Shown: piece after piece, positions 24,423-32,608 of the stretch
Layout of the letters: every line of letters starts with the position of its first letter
How positions within the stretch are numbered: position 1 is the first letter of the stretch
Origin: JALEFZ01 sp039820545
Lineage (GTDB): Bacteria > Bacteroidota > Bacteroidia > J057
Length of the DNA: 64,000 nucleotides
Assembly: GCA_039820545.1 (NCBI GenBank)
Contig: JBCBPW010000017.1
Coordinates: forward strand, 29,022-93,021
Direction: 5' to 3'
Notes under the pieces: generated by a model
What the model saw: the letters and a program-made list of their open reading frames with translations, nothing else
What the model was told of the DNA's origin: nothing
Database searches by the model: none
Translations under genes and position numbers: made by a program

Positions 24423-25550
24423 ATGCCACAAGATCCACAAATATACACAGTAGGCGAAGTCACCCACTACATCAAGCACTTGCTGGAAGACAATCCACAG
24501 TTGAAGGGGGTGCAGGTATCGGGAGAGGTCTCTAATCTGACCTACCACCGATCGGGGCATGTGTACTTCAGTGTCAAAGATACTGAGGCCCAACTGAGTT
24601 GTGTCATGTTCAAGGGATATGCGCAGTATGCACCCAAGATGAAAGCAGGAGACAAAGTCGTCCTCAAAGGCAATATGACCGTCTATGCGCCACGAGGAAA
24701 CTATCAGATGATGGTGACCAGCGTGCGCAAGCAGGGCGTGGGAGATCTCTATCAGCAATTTGCCCTACTCAAGCAAAAACTGGAATCGGAGGGGCTCTTT
24801 GATTCTGCCTACAAGCAAGCGATTCCGATTCTCCCGCAAAAAATCGCCGTTTTGACCTCTCCTACGGGAGCAGCAATACGAGACATCTTACAAACAATCA
24901 AGAGACGATACAATCGAGGACAGGTTCTTGTGCTCCCAACGGTCGTCCAAGGTACACAAGGTGCTGCTTCCATCGTGAAGAACCTGAAGTTGGCGCAGGA
25001 TACAGGAGTGGATGTCATCATTTTGGGACGCGGGGGAGGATCCTTGGAGGACTTGTGGAACTTCAATGAGGAGGCAGTAGCCAGGGCGATTTTTGGATCT
25101 AAGATCCCCATTGTGTCATGCGTAGGCCATGAGACGGACTTTACCATTGCAGACTTCGTAGCGGATGTCCGTGCCTCTACCCCTACCGCTGCCGCAGAGA
25201 CGGTGGTCCCAGACCTTGCGGCCATCATTCATACGATAGATGATTATGAGCGGCAGTTGAAGCGAGGCATCCAGTACAACATTGACTTCAAACGTCAGGT
25301 TTTGGACGACTACAGCTTCCGCTTACAGCAGATCCTGACGCAAAAGCTACAGACTGAACGACACAAATTAGAAATACTAGAGGCTGAACTCAAAGCATTG
25401 GATCATGATCGAATATTGACTCAGGGGTATACCTTGACTCTAAAAGAAGGTGTCATACAACATGGGATGGAAGGTATTGAGCCAGGAGATCAGATTGAGA
25501 CGATATTTGTGGATGGTCGTGTAGAGAGTGAAGTGAAACAGAAAAAATAG
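24423..25550 (+). CDS. xseA: Exodeoxyribonuclease VII large subunit
   Basis: A 375-residue XseA, somewhat shorter than the E. coli protein (about 456). It has an N-terminal OB fold (VTHYIKHLLEDNPQLKGVQV, SGEVSNLTYHRSGHVYFSVK, LSCVMFKG) and a catalytic domain with IAVLTSPTGAAIRDILQTIKRR, VIILGRGGGSLEDLWNFNEE, IVSCVGHETDFTIADFVAD and RASTPTAAAE, all hallmark segments. A helical coiled-coil region follows and the C-terminal QGYTLTL box is present. With XseB it degrades single-stranded DNA from both ends. It is separated from xseB by 11 bp. A terminator-like hairpin sits directly before its ATG. Confidence 0.96.
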   Translation: MPQDPQIYTVGEVTHYIKHLLEDNPQLKGVQVSGEVSNLTYHRSGHVYFSVKDTEAQLSCVMFKGYAQYAPKMKAGDKVVLKGNMTVYAPRGNYQMMVTSVRKQGVGDLYQQFALLKQKLESEGLFDSAYKQAIPILPQKIAVLTSPTGAAIRDILQTIKRRYNRGQVLVLPTVVQGTQGAASIVKNLKLAQDTGVDVIILGRGGGSLEDLWNFNEEAVARAIFGSKIPIVSCVGHETDFTIADFVADVRASTPTAAAETVVPDLAAIIHTIDDYERQLKRGIQYNIDFKRQVLDDYSFRLQQILTQKLQTERHKLEILEAELKALDHDRILTQGYTLTLKEGVIQHGMEGIEPGDQIETIFVDGRVESEVKQKK

Positions 25551-25561
25551 ATTCATTGAAA

Positions 25562-25780
25562 ATGGCGAAAGAGGAAGCATTCTCACTTGAGAAAAACTTA
25601 CAACATCTTCGGGCTTTGATTGAGGAAATGCAGAAAGGGATATCCGATTTTGATAAGCAGTTGAAGATGTTTCAGGAGGGACAGGAAATTATCAAGGCTT
25701 GCAGGACCTATTTAGATGGGACAGAACTTACCGTTAAGCAGTTAATTGAAGGGGAGTTTCAAGACTTTGAAGGATCCTGA
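25562..25780 (+). CDS. xseB: Exodeoxyribonuclease VII small subunit
   Basis: A small all-helical protein of 72 residues (MAKEEAFSLEKNLQHLRALI ... KQLKMFQEGQEIIKACRTYLD). The LxxLExLxxxLExGxxxLExxxxxYExGxxLxxxC pattern of XseB can be followed, though with substitutions such as IEEMQKGISDFDKQLKMFQEG. The position 11 bp after xseA makes the identity secure. The ATG at 25562 is preferred over a TTG two codons earlier. It binds the XseA coiled coil. Confidence 0.88.
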   Translation: MAKEEAFSLEKNLQHLRALIEEMQKGISDFDKQLKMFQEGQEIIKACRTYLDGTELTVKQLIEGEFQDFEGS

Positions 25781-26025
25781 GTCTCCACAGGCTTGTGGAT
25801 AATGCGAAAGATAATCCTTTCGAGAATTCTTATTTTTACTTTGAAATCTTACGCGTTCGCAAATCGTATAATTCAAGGATTCATCTTCCCATCGAATGAT
25901 ACAGCATGTATAGTATATACTTCTTGGCACATCTACATATGAGCCCCAAGAATATCCCTATCTATACATACATTTAATATTTTGTACACACACATCTTAA
26001 AAGCGCATTACCAAATCAAATATAT

Positions 26026-26400
26026 ATGACTGTCGAAGGAAAACTACACGTAAAAAACGATACGCAACAAATCAAGGATACATTCAAAAAGCGTGAATTT
26101 GTTCTGGAGTTTGCGGATAATCCTATGTACCCACAATACATTTTGTTCCAACTTATTCAAGACAAGTGTGAGTTACTGGATCAGTTTGAGGTGGGCCAAA
26201 TGATTTCTGTGGATTTCAATCTCAGAGGTCGGGCATGGAACTCGCCCAGTGGAGAGACCAAATATTTCAATAGCCTCGATGCCTGGAGGGTCACACCTCA
26301 GCAGGTCAATCAGCCTGTCGGACCAGCAGGACCTCCTCCTACCCCTCCAGCAGAGGCGATGGACGTGACACAAATGGATGAGGATGACCTCCCATTCTAA
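26026..26400 (+). CDS. DUF3127 protein with SSB-like acidic C-terminal tail
   Basis: A 124-residue protein of a family I know mainly from Bacteroidota (DUF3127). MTVEGKLHVKNDTQQIKDTF, KKREFVLEFADNPMYPQYIL, VGQMISVDFNLRGRAWNSPS and KYFNSLDAWRV form a compact OB-fold-like domain (1-90). A proline-rich linker (GPAGPPPTPPAEA) leads to MDEDDLPF at the C-terminus, nearly identical to the DDIPF tip that bacterial SSB uses to dock DNA-repair enzymes. I infer an SSB-like or SSB-mimicking role in DNA metabolism, supported by nearby xseAB and recQ. It is not a classical SSB in its core. Confidence 0.85.
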   Translation: MTVEGKLHVKNDTQQIKDTFKKREFVLEFADNPMYPQYILFQLIQDKCELLDQFEVGQMISVDFNLRGRAWNSPSGETKYFNSLDAWRVTPQQVNQPVGPAGPPPTPPAEAMDVTQMDEDDLPF

Positions 26401-26719
26401 ACCTTGTAAGGTTATAGGGAGAATGTTCCCATTTGCCTAAACACAAAGCCCGTGTATACACTCTCAAGTAAGTGTAATGTAAGGCTTCAGGTAAAATCTA
26501 GGTCAAAATAGATGTAGGTCTCCTACCCAAATTCCCGCTTGGGGGATGATGGAAATATACATAACTTTAGGGCAGAAATGATTTTCAAATCGTTCTGCCC
26601 TTTTTTCTTACATATTGTGGATAACCACAGAAAGCGTGTAGGATTCGAAAAGTTGATTTTTGGATCAATTTTCGAATATTTAGTAAAACAATAAAGGTTA
26701 CAATAAGCAACTAAAGCAT
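26401..26719. other. Intergenic region with terminator
   Basis: 319 bp between the DUF3127 gene and the receiver gene. It holds a short AACCTT/AAGGTT inverted repeat just after the stop and a strong terminator at 26569-26607. The remaining 110 bp before 26720 are AT-rich and probably hold the promoter of the receiver gene. Confidence 0.55.
26569..26607 (+). terminator. Intrinsic terminator
   Basis: AGGGCAGAA (26569-26577) pairs perfectly with TTCTGCCCT (26593-26601), with an inner GATTT/AAATC extension, followed by TTTTT. It lies 169 bp past the DUF3127 stop, on the same strand. Confidence 0.8.
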
Positions 26720-27112
26720 ATGGCGACTTACAAAAATGTTATGTTAGTTGATGATAATGAAATAGATAATATCATCAACGAGAAAATTATCGAAGCCAAC
26801 AGCTTTGCCGAGCAAATTTTGGTTTTTGATACAGGAGAGAAGGCTTTAGAGTACCTAAAGGACAATCAGGAGAGCGCAGACTCATTACCCGAAATTGTCT
26901 TTTTAGACATCAACATGCCCATCATGGATGGATTCCAGTTCTTGAAAGATTTCGAAAATTTTTCAGATACTGTGCTGTCAAAGTGTAAGATCATCATGTT
27001 ATCTTCTTCTATTAGTCCCAAGGATATCGACCGTGCTGCTTCCAGTAAGTACGTTAAGAAATACCTCAACAAACCGCTGAATGCCCGTTATTTAGAGGCT
27101 ATTACCGTATAG
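26720..27112 (+). CDS. Single-domain response regulator (receiver only)
   Basis: A 130-residue stand-alone receiver (CheY-like) domain: acidic pocket VDDNEID near residue 10, phosphoacceptor Asp in VFLDINMPIMDG, the conserved Ser in IIMLSSSISPKD, and KYLNKPL with the conserved Lys. No output domain or cognate kinase is adjacent. In Bacteroidota such proteins often receive phosphate from hybrid kinases or act on gliding/chemotaxis-like targets. No role can be assigned here. Confidence 0.92.
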   Translation: MATYKNVMLVDDNEIDNIINEKIIEANSFAEQILVFDTGEKALEYLKDNQESADSLPEIVFLDINMPIMDGFQFLKDFENFSDTVLSKCKIIMLSSSISPKDIDRAASSKYVKKYLNKPLNARYLEAITV

Positions 27113-27144
27113 AGGTGTATGGTAATAGTTATTTTATTTAATCT

Positions 27145-27182
27145 TTAGCCAAAAAGATCGATTCAAAGACCTTTTTGGCTAA
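27145..27182 (+). terminator. Hairpin between the receiver gene and recQ
   Basis: TTAGCCAAAAAG (27145-27156) pairs perfectly with CTTTTTGGCTAA (27171-27182) across a 14-base loop, ending 9 bp before the recQ GTG. The T run is inside the 3' arm rather than after it, so termination is plausible but not certain. It could also limit recQ translation. Confidence 0.5.
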
Positions 27183-27191
27183 TTTGCGTTT

Positions 27192-29105
27192 GTGTCTACA
27201 TCTGCACTCGACATACTCAAACAATATTGGGGCTATGATTCATTTCGGCAGCCACAAGATCAAATCATAGAGGCTGTCCTCAACGGCCATGATACACTTG
27301 CTCTCCTCCCGACAGGTGGGGGCAAATCCATCTGCTTTCAAATACCTGGACTTGCCCTTCCTGGGATGACCCTTGTAATCTCCCCCTTGATTGCACTCAT
27401 GAAGGATCAGGTAGAGCGCCTCAACCAACTGGGCATTCCTGCCGCCTTTATCAACAGTAGCATGGGCTATCACATGGTAGACCAAAAGCTCCAAAAGGCC
27501 TTGGACGGCACCTACAAGTTTCTCTACATCTCTCCTGAACGAATCGAATCTGAGATGTTTCAGCTACGGCTCCCACAGATGGATGTCTCATTGCTTGCGG
27601 TGGACGAAGCACACTGTATCAGCCAGTGGGGATATGATTTTCGTCCCTCTTACCAGCAGATCCACCAAATCCGAGAGATTAAACCTGGTCTCCCCGTTAT
27701 TGCCCTGACCGCTTCTGCCCCACCCAAAGTACAGGAGGACATCACAGAAAAATTGCAGCTTCGCACGCCCAAGGTTTTTCGTAAGTCCTTTAGGAGAGAC
27801 AATCTACGCTACTTCATCCTGGAGGAGCAAAATGTGAGTACCCGTATACTCAGCATTTGCCAGCGTACGCAGGGCACGGGCATCGTGTACACCCGGACAC
27901 GTAGGATTGCAGAGCGTCTTGCCCAACTCCTAGAAAAGGAGGGCATATCCGCCGCCGCCTACCACGGAGGCATGAAAAGCTCTGTCCGAGACGATATTCA
28001 AAAGGCTTGGATCGACAATCGGAAGCGCGTCATCGTAGCTACCAACGCCTTTGGGATGGGAATCGACAAGCCAGATGTGCGGTTTGTCATCCACTACAAC
28101 CTACCATTTGACATAGAGAGTTACTATCAGGAAGCGGGTCGCGGGGGAAGGGATGGCCAAACGGCTTTGGCAATTGCCTTCAAAAATCCTGTGGATATAG
28201 CCGACCTACAAAGATGGAGCGAGCAGAAATATCCTACCTGGGAAGTACTGAAGGCCCACTATCAAGGATTATGTGCTTATTTTCGTGTGATAGGGACTTC
28301 ACAGGAATGGCCAACTGTCGGGCTAGATATGGGGCAAGTGGCCAAAGCCATGGAGGTATCTCCTCTCCGCCTCTATGGCTCCCTCAAGGTCCTCCACCAG
28401 GAAGGGATCATAGCATGGGATGAGGATAGTGATGACTTTTCCTATCTTCAAATATTGGCACACCCTGCCCACATCAACCAGTTTCGTCAGCAGAAACCTA
28501 GACTCGCTGACTTCACGGACTTCATGCTTCGTCAAGTAGGAGGAGAGGCCTACAATCAAGAGGTTCGATTTCTGATTGATAATTGGGCATTGAAGCGCAA
28601 GGAAGAGCCGCAAGCTATCAGGAACCAATTGGAACTACTGGTCAAATACGAGTTGATTCAATATATCCCCTCTACCACTCAACCTACCCTCACCTTCATT
28701 CACGGCAAGCAAAAACTGGTCAAGCACGAGCTCAATTGGGCCAAATACGATTTTCTCAAAAAAGAGCATGGGCAAAGATTGAACAAATTGCTAGACTACG
28801 TGGAGAATAAGACGATCTGTCGGAGCCTATTGATCCAGCAATACTTTGGGGAAAAGGCCCACGAACCTTGTGGCAAGTGTGATGTCTGCATCGGAAGACA
28901 TAAAACCCGATTGAATCAGGGCGAATTCAGGCAGGTCATGGGTCAGTTGATGCAGTTCATTAGAAGCGGAAAGGCAAATTACCGAAAAGCGATGCTGGAA
29001 GTACCATCAGGAACTCCCGCTCAGAGAGAAAAAGTGCTGAGATATTTATTAGACAAAGGGATCGTAGAATCAGATGCAATGGGAAACTTAAAGGTGAAAG
29101 AATAG
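27192..29105 (+). CDS. recQ: ATP-dependent DNA helicase RecQ
   Basis: A 637-residue RecQ helicase starting at GTG. Motif 0 is YWGYDSFRQPQDQII, Walker A is LLPTGGGKS (Lys45), Walker B is VDEAHCISQWGYDFRPSY, and motifs III to VI include ALTASAPPKV, VATNAFGMGIDKPDVRFVIH and YYQEAGRGGRDG. The zinc-binding cysteines are CRSLLIQQYFGE ... CGKCDVC. No clear HRDC domain is seen at the C-terminus, so it is the shorter RecQ form found in several Bacteroidota. It unwinds 3'-overhang DNA during recombination repair. The stop lies 19 bp from the convergent alkaline phosphatase. Confidence 0.95.
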   Translation: MSTSALDILKQYWGYDSFRQPQDQIIEAVLNGHDTLALLPTGGGKSICFQIPGLALPGMTLVISPLIALMKDQVERLNQLGIPAAFINSSMGYHMVDQKLQKALDGTYKFLYISPERIESEMFQLRLPQMDVSLLAVDEAHCISQWGYDFRPSYQQIHQIREIKPGLPVIALTASAPPKVQEDITEKLQLRTPKVFRKSFRRDNLRYFILEEQNVSTRILSICQRTQGTGIVYTRTRRIAERLAQLLEKEGISAAAYHGGMKSSVRDDIQKAWIDNRKRVIVATNAFGMGIDKPDVRFVIHYNLPFDIESYYQEAGRGGRDGQTALAIAFKNPVDIADLQRWSEQKYPTWEVLKAHYQGLCAYFRVIGTSQEWPTVGLDMGQVAKAMEVSPLRLYGSLKVLHQEGIIAWDEDSDDFSYLQILAHPAHINQFRQQKPRLADFTDFMLRQVGGEAYNQEVRFLIDNWALKRKEEPQAIRNQLELLVKYELIQYIPSTTQPTLTFIHGKQKLVKHELNWAKYDFLKKEHGQRLNKLLDYVENKTICRSLLIQQYFGEKAHEPCGKCDVCIGRHKTRLNQGEFRQVMGQLMQFIRSGKANYRKAMLEVPSGTPAQREKVLRYLLDKGIVESDAMGNLKVKE

Positions 29106-29124
29106 AAAGTCTTCCAGTATCACA

Positions 29125-30234
29125 TTAAATCCCTAGCGCATTTCTTACCTTATCAAAGATCTCCGTATTATTATAGATCCCCGCAAACTTCTCAGCTCCA
29201 GGCCCATAAGCATATACAGGCACCATCGTTGCGGTATGACTTCCTGTGGTAAAACCCGTCTTAAGATTGCCGCGTCGCGAACCATTTTTGACGCTGTAGC
29301 CACCCGTTTCGTGGTCGGCAGTGACGACGACGAGTGTTTCTCCGTCTTTCTCTGCAAAATCTAGTACTTTACCGATGGCTTTGTCGAAGTCTAAGGTCTC
29401 AGAGATGATGTAATTGCTGTCATTGGCATGGCCTCCCCAATCAATCTGTGATCCCTCTACTAATAGCATGAAGCCGTTTTCTGCTCCTTTATCTAGGAAA
29501 TTCATGGCAAAAGATGTAGCAGGAGCGAGATAATGACGTCCCTTTACTTTTCTCTTGGGTTGCATATTGGCTGTGAAACATACCATACGCTCATTGGGAC
29601 CATAGTCCAGTTGACGCCACTTAGGTTCTTCATCCAAGACACGCACATTTTTTTTCTCCATCACCTCGATGAGATTCTGGCGATCATAGCGGTGTAAAAA
29701 GTACTTTTTACCTCCACCAATCGCGAGATCTACTTTGCTAGATGCAAAATCTTCGGCAATCTGCTCATACATCGAACGAAGGGGTTGGTGGGCATAAAAA
29801 CAGGCAGGCGTCGCATGGGTAATTTCGGAGGTAACAACAAGCCCTGTTCGGATTCCCTTCTTTTGTGCAATCTCAAAGATCGTACGTGTAGGGATTGTAT
29901 CTCTGTTTACTCCGATGGCACCTAGGTAGGTCTTACAGCCAGAGGCAAATGCTGTAGCACCTGCTGCCGAATCGGTAATGAGATTGTCTACAGCGTGTGT
30001 CTTGATCAAACCTATAACGGGAAAACGCTCAAGGTTGAGGCGAAAACGTGGGGTGCTATATAATGCAGCTGTAACCTGTCCCAAGCCCATCCCATCTCCG
30101 ATCATCAAGATCACTTTTTTAGGCTTTTCTACCTTTGGTCTCCATGCTTTCGATGCCATACATCCACTCAAAAGAAGTGGCAACATCCATAGGCTGATGT
30201 ACTTAAGGCTTGACTGCCAAAATCTTATTTCCAT
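29125..30234 (-). CDS. Alkaline phosphatase, lipoprotein
   Basis: A 369-residue PhoA-family phosphatase. The lipoprotein signal (LPLLLSGCMAS, lipidated Cys25) places it in the periplasm or outer membrane. Active-site elements: MIGDGMG (metal ligand Asp47), TDSAAGATAFASG with nucleophile Ser89, THATPACFYAH, VEGSQIDWGGHAND and VTADHETGGYS with metal-binding His. The usual family segments are complete but the protein is compact. It releases phosphate from organic monoesters. No Pho-box-like element is recognisable. Single gene, convergent with recQ. Confidence 0.94.
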   Translation of the reverse strand: MEIRFWQSSLKYISLWMLPLLLSGCMASKAWRPKVEKPKKVILMIGDGMGLGQVTAALYSTPRFRLNLERFPVIGLIKTHAVDNLITDSAAGATAFASGCKTYLGAIGVNRDTIPTRTIFEIAQKKGIRTGLVVTSEITHATPACFYAHQPLRSMYEQIAEDFASSKVDLAIGGGKKYFLHRYDRQNLIEVMEKKNVRVLDEEPKWRQLDYGPNERMVCFTANMQPKRKVKGRHYLAPATSFAMNFLDKGAENGFMLLVEGSQIDWGGHANDSNYIISETLDFDKAIGKVLDFAEKDGETLVVVTADHETGGYSVKNGSRRGNLKTGFTTGSHTATMVPVYAYGPGAEKFAGIYNNTEIFDKVRNALGI

Positions 30235-30364
30235 CTTGTAAAAATAGCAATCCTGACGTATACAAAAAACAGTTTACGTATTTGTTGGTGATTTAGAGAC
30301 TTTTAGCATCAAATTGGGAATAGATAACGATCTATTTCACCTCGCATGTCCAGTTTAGATCAAC

Positions 30365-30404
30365 AAAAAAAATCTGGGTCACTCCTATTAAAGAATGACT
30401 CAGA
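30365..30404 (-). terminator. Intrinsic terminator of glnS
   Basis: On the - strand, TCTGAGTCATTC and GAGTGACCCAGA form a near-perfect stem (arms 30373-30384 and 30393-30404) followed by eight T. It lies about 70 bp past the glnS stop. Confidence 0.85.
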
Positions 30405-30475
30405 TATCTGTTGATTAATGCGCACTATGGGATGGAGCGGCTCTATTTCGGCTCTACTCTCCTATCTATCTGCAA

Positions 30476-32170
30476 TTACTTCTTTCCTTTCTTAGCCCAA
30501 TTGTCTCTCAGGGTCACTGTCTGATTGAAGACCAGTTTGTCATCGCTACTGTCTTTGTCAAGGCAGTAGTATCCTTTACGGATAAATTGATATCGATCCT
30601 CCATCTGGGCATTGCGTAGGCTTGGCTCTACGTAGGCTTTCTCGATGATGGTCATCGACTCAGGGTTGATCAATTCCATAAAGTCTTTCTCCTTGTGACC
30701 CGCAGGATCAGGGTCTAGGAAAAGACGATCATACTGACGCACTTCTACTTCCAAAGCGTGGGGGGCAGAGACCCAATGCATAGTCCCTTTCACTTTTAAT
30801 CCACTAGTATCCGAACCCGAGCGCGACTCAGGGAAATATTCCGCATAAATTTCCTCTATCTCACCCGTTTCTTCATTCTTTTTATAGTCTGTGGCTTTGA
30901 TGATGTAAGCTCCCTTCAGTCGCGCCATACGATCGGGACCGAGTCGATACCACTTCTTCGGCGAAGGTGGATTCTCTTTGAAGTCCTCGCGCTCAATCCA
31001 CAGCTCACGAGAAAAAGGTACCTCACGCGTACCAGATTCGGGATCCTCAGGATTATTGTCGATGGGCATCTGCTCTGTCTGCCCTTCGGGATAGTTAGTG
31101 ATGATGAGTTTGACGGGATTGAGGACCCCCATCACACGGGTGGCGATTTGGTTGAGATCTTCTCTCACACTGAACTCCAAAAGTCCTACATCGATGACAT
31201 TGTCGCGGCGTGCGACCCCTGTGCGCTCCGCAAAATTGCGCAAGGAAGTAGGTGTATATCCTCTGCGGCGCATCCCTCTGATCGTCGGCATACGCGGATC
31301 ATCCCAACCTGTCACGACGCCAGAGTCGAGCAATCTGAGTAGCTTACTCTTGGAAGTAATCGTATAACTGACATTCATCCTGGCAAACTCAACCTGCTGA
31401 GGACGGGGATGAAAGTCGGGCAATTGATCCAAAAACCAGTTGTACAAAGGACGGTGAACTTCGAATTCCAAGGTACAAATCGAGTGTGTCACCCCTTCAA
31501 GTGCATCGCTTTGTCCATGGGCCCAGTCGTAGGTAGGATAAATACTCCAATCTGTTCCTGTCTGATGGTGTGCCACTTTGAGGATGCGATACATGATGGG
31601 ATCTCTCAACTGCATGTTGGGAGAAGTCATGTCGATTTTGGCACGCAGCACATGGGTACTCTCGTCAAATTCTCCTTTTCGCATGCGATCCAGCAAGTCT
31701 AGGCTTTCTTCCGCAGGACGATTGCGGAAGGGGCTCTCTTCCCCTGCCTGCTGAGGCGTACCGCGCATCTGGCGAATTTCTTCTGGGCTGCTGCTGTCCA
31801 CATAGGCTTTCCCTTCGCGGATCAGTTGCTGTGCCCACGCGTATAACTGTCCAAAATAATTGGAGGCATATTTAGGTTCTCCTTCCCAGTCATATCCCAG
31901 CCAGTGGATGTCGTCCTTCATGGATTGGACAAACTCCATGTTCTCTTTGCTGGGATTGGTATCATCAAATCGGAGGTTGGTTTTCCCTCCGTACTTTTTG
32001 GCTAAACTAAAATTGAGGTAGATGGACTTTACATGTCCCATATGGAGGTATCCGTTGGGCTCAGGAGGAAATCGCGTGTATACGATGTCGCCTTTTGCTC
32101 CTGTCGCTAGGTCGCCCTCTACGATTTGCTCAATAAAGTTGAGAGAAGCGATGGTGTCGTTGCTGCTCAT
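30476..32170 (-). CDS. glnS: Glutaminyl-tRNA synthetase
   Basis: A 564-residue class I synthetase. FPPEPNGYLHMGHVKSIYLN contains the HIGH-like motif (43-46), followed by LRFDDTNPSKE, DWSIYPTYDWAHGQSDALEG and SICTLEFEVHRPLYNWFLDQ. The KMSKS-like loop appears as TITSKSKLLRLLDSG. The C-terminal anticodon-binding beta-barrels include VMGVLNPVKLIITNYPEGQ and FIRKGYYCLDKDS. GlnRS, rather than a GluRS paralogue, is indicated by these segments and by the length. It charges tRNA-Gln in the cytoplasm. Confidence 0.96.
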   Translation of the reverse strand: MSSNDTIASLNFIEQIVEGDLATGAKGDIVYTRFPPEPNGYLHMGHVKSIYLNFSLAKKYGGKTNLRFDDTNPSKENMEFVQSMKDDIHWLGYDWEGEPKYASNYFGQLYAWAQQLIREGKAYVDSSSPEEIRQMRGTPQQAGEESPFRNRPAEESLDLLDRMRKGEFDESTHVLRAKIDMTSPNMQLRDPIMYRILKVAHHQTGTDWSIYPTYDWAHGQSDALEGVTHSICTLEFEVHRPLYNWFLDQLPDFHPRPQQVEFARMNVSYTITSKSKLLRLLDSGVVTGWDDPRMPTIRGMRRRGYTPTSLRNFAERTGVARRDNVIDVGLLEFSVREDLNQIATRVMGVLNPVKLIITNYPEGQTEQMPIDNNPEDPESGTREVPFSRELWIEREDFKENPPSPKKWYRLGPDRMARLKGAYIIKATDYKKNEETGEIEEIYAEYFPESRSGSDTSGLKVKGTMHWVSAPHALEVEVRQYDRLFLDPDPAGHKEKDFMELINPESMTIIEKAYVEPSLRNAQMEDRYQFIRKGYYCLDKDSSDDKLVFNQTVTLRDNWAKKGKK

Positions 32171-32608
32171 GTCTTGATAATCAACTATTGCGAATGATTC
32201 TTACTGGAAAGCTGTGACCATGTTTGGGACTGTGCATCCGCTAAAACGCTGCGCTTTTTTCTAGCTAGATTTTTATTACCCAAAACATAGACTCTAAACT
32301 AACACCTTTTCTACAAACTTGGCAAAGGATACATATAGAAAAGTCTATTTTTATTTAATTCTGCTAAAAATTTCATTCCCCAAAAACAATAAAAACCTAT
32401 TTCATCCCACTTACATATGAAAGTGGATGGATCAGAGATTCTATTCAGAACATTCCGCTCTTATTTTTTTTCGAAAAAGATAATTGTTGGCACAGTGTAA
32501 ATTAATCGTTAATTTTATCTTGGTGAGGGAAACTATGTAACAGACGCTCAGTATGTTTCCTTACCTCATTTTCAACTACTTGCCTACTATTGAATAAAGA
32601 GTAATACT
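32171..32608. other. Divergent intergenic region
   Basis: 438 bp of AT-rich DNA between glnS (-) and the acyl-CoA ligase gene (+). It should hold both promoters. No tRNA, riboswitch-like fold or small gene was recognised. Confidence 0.5.
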
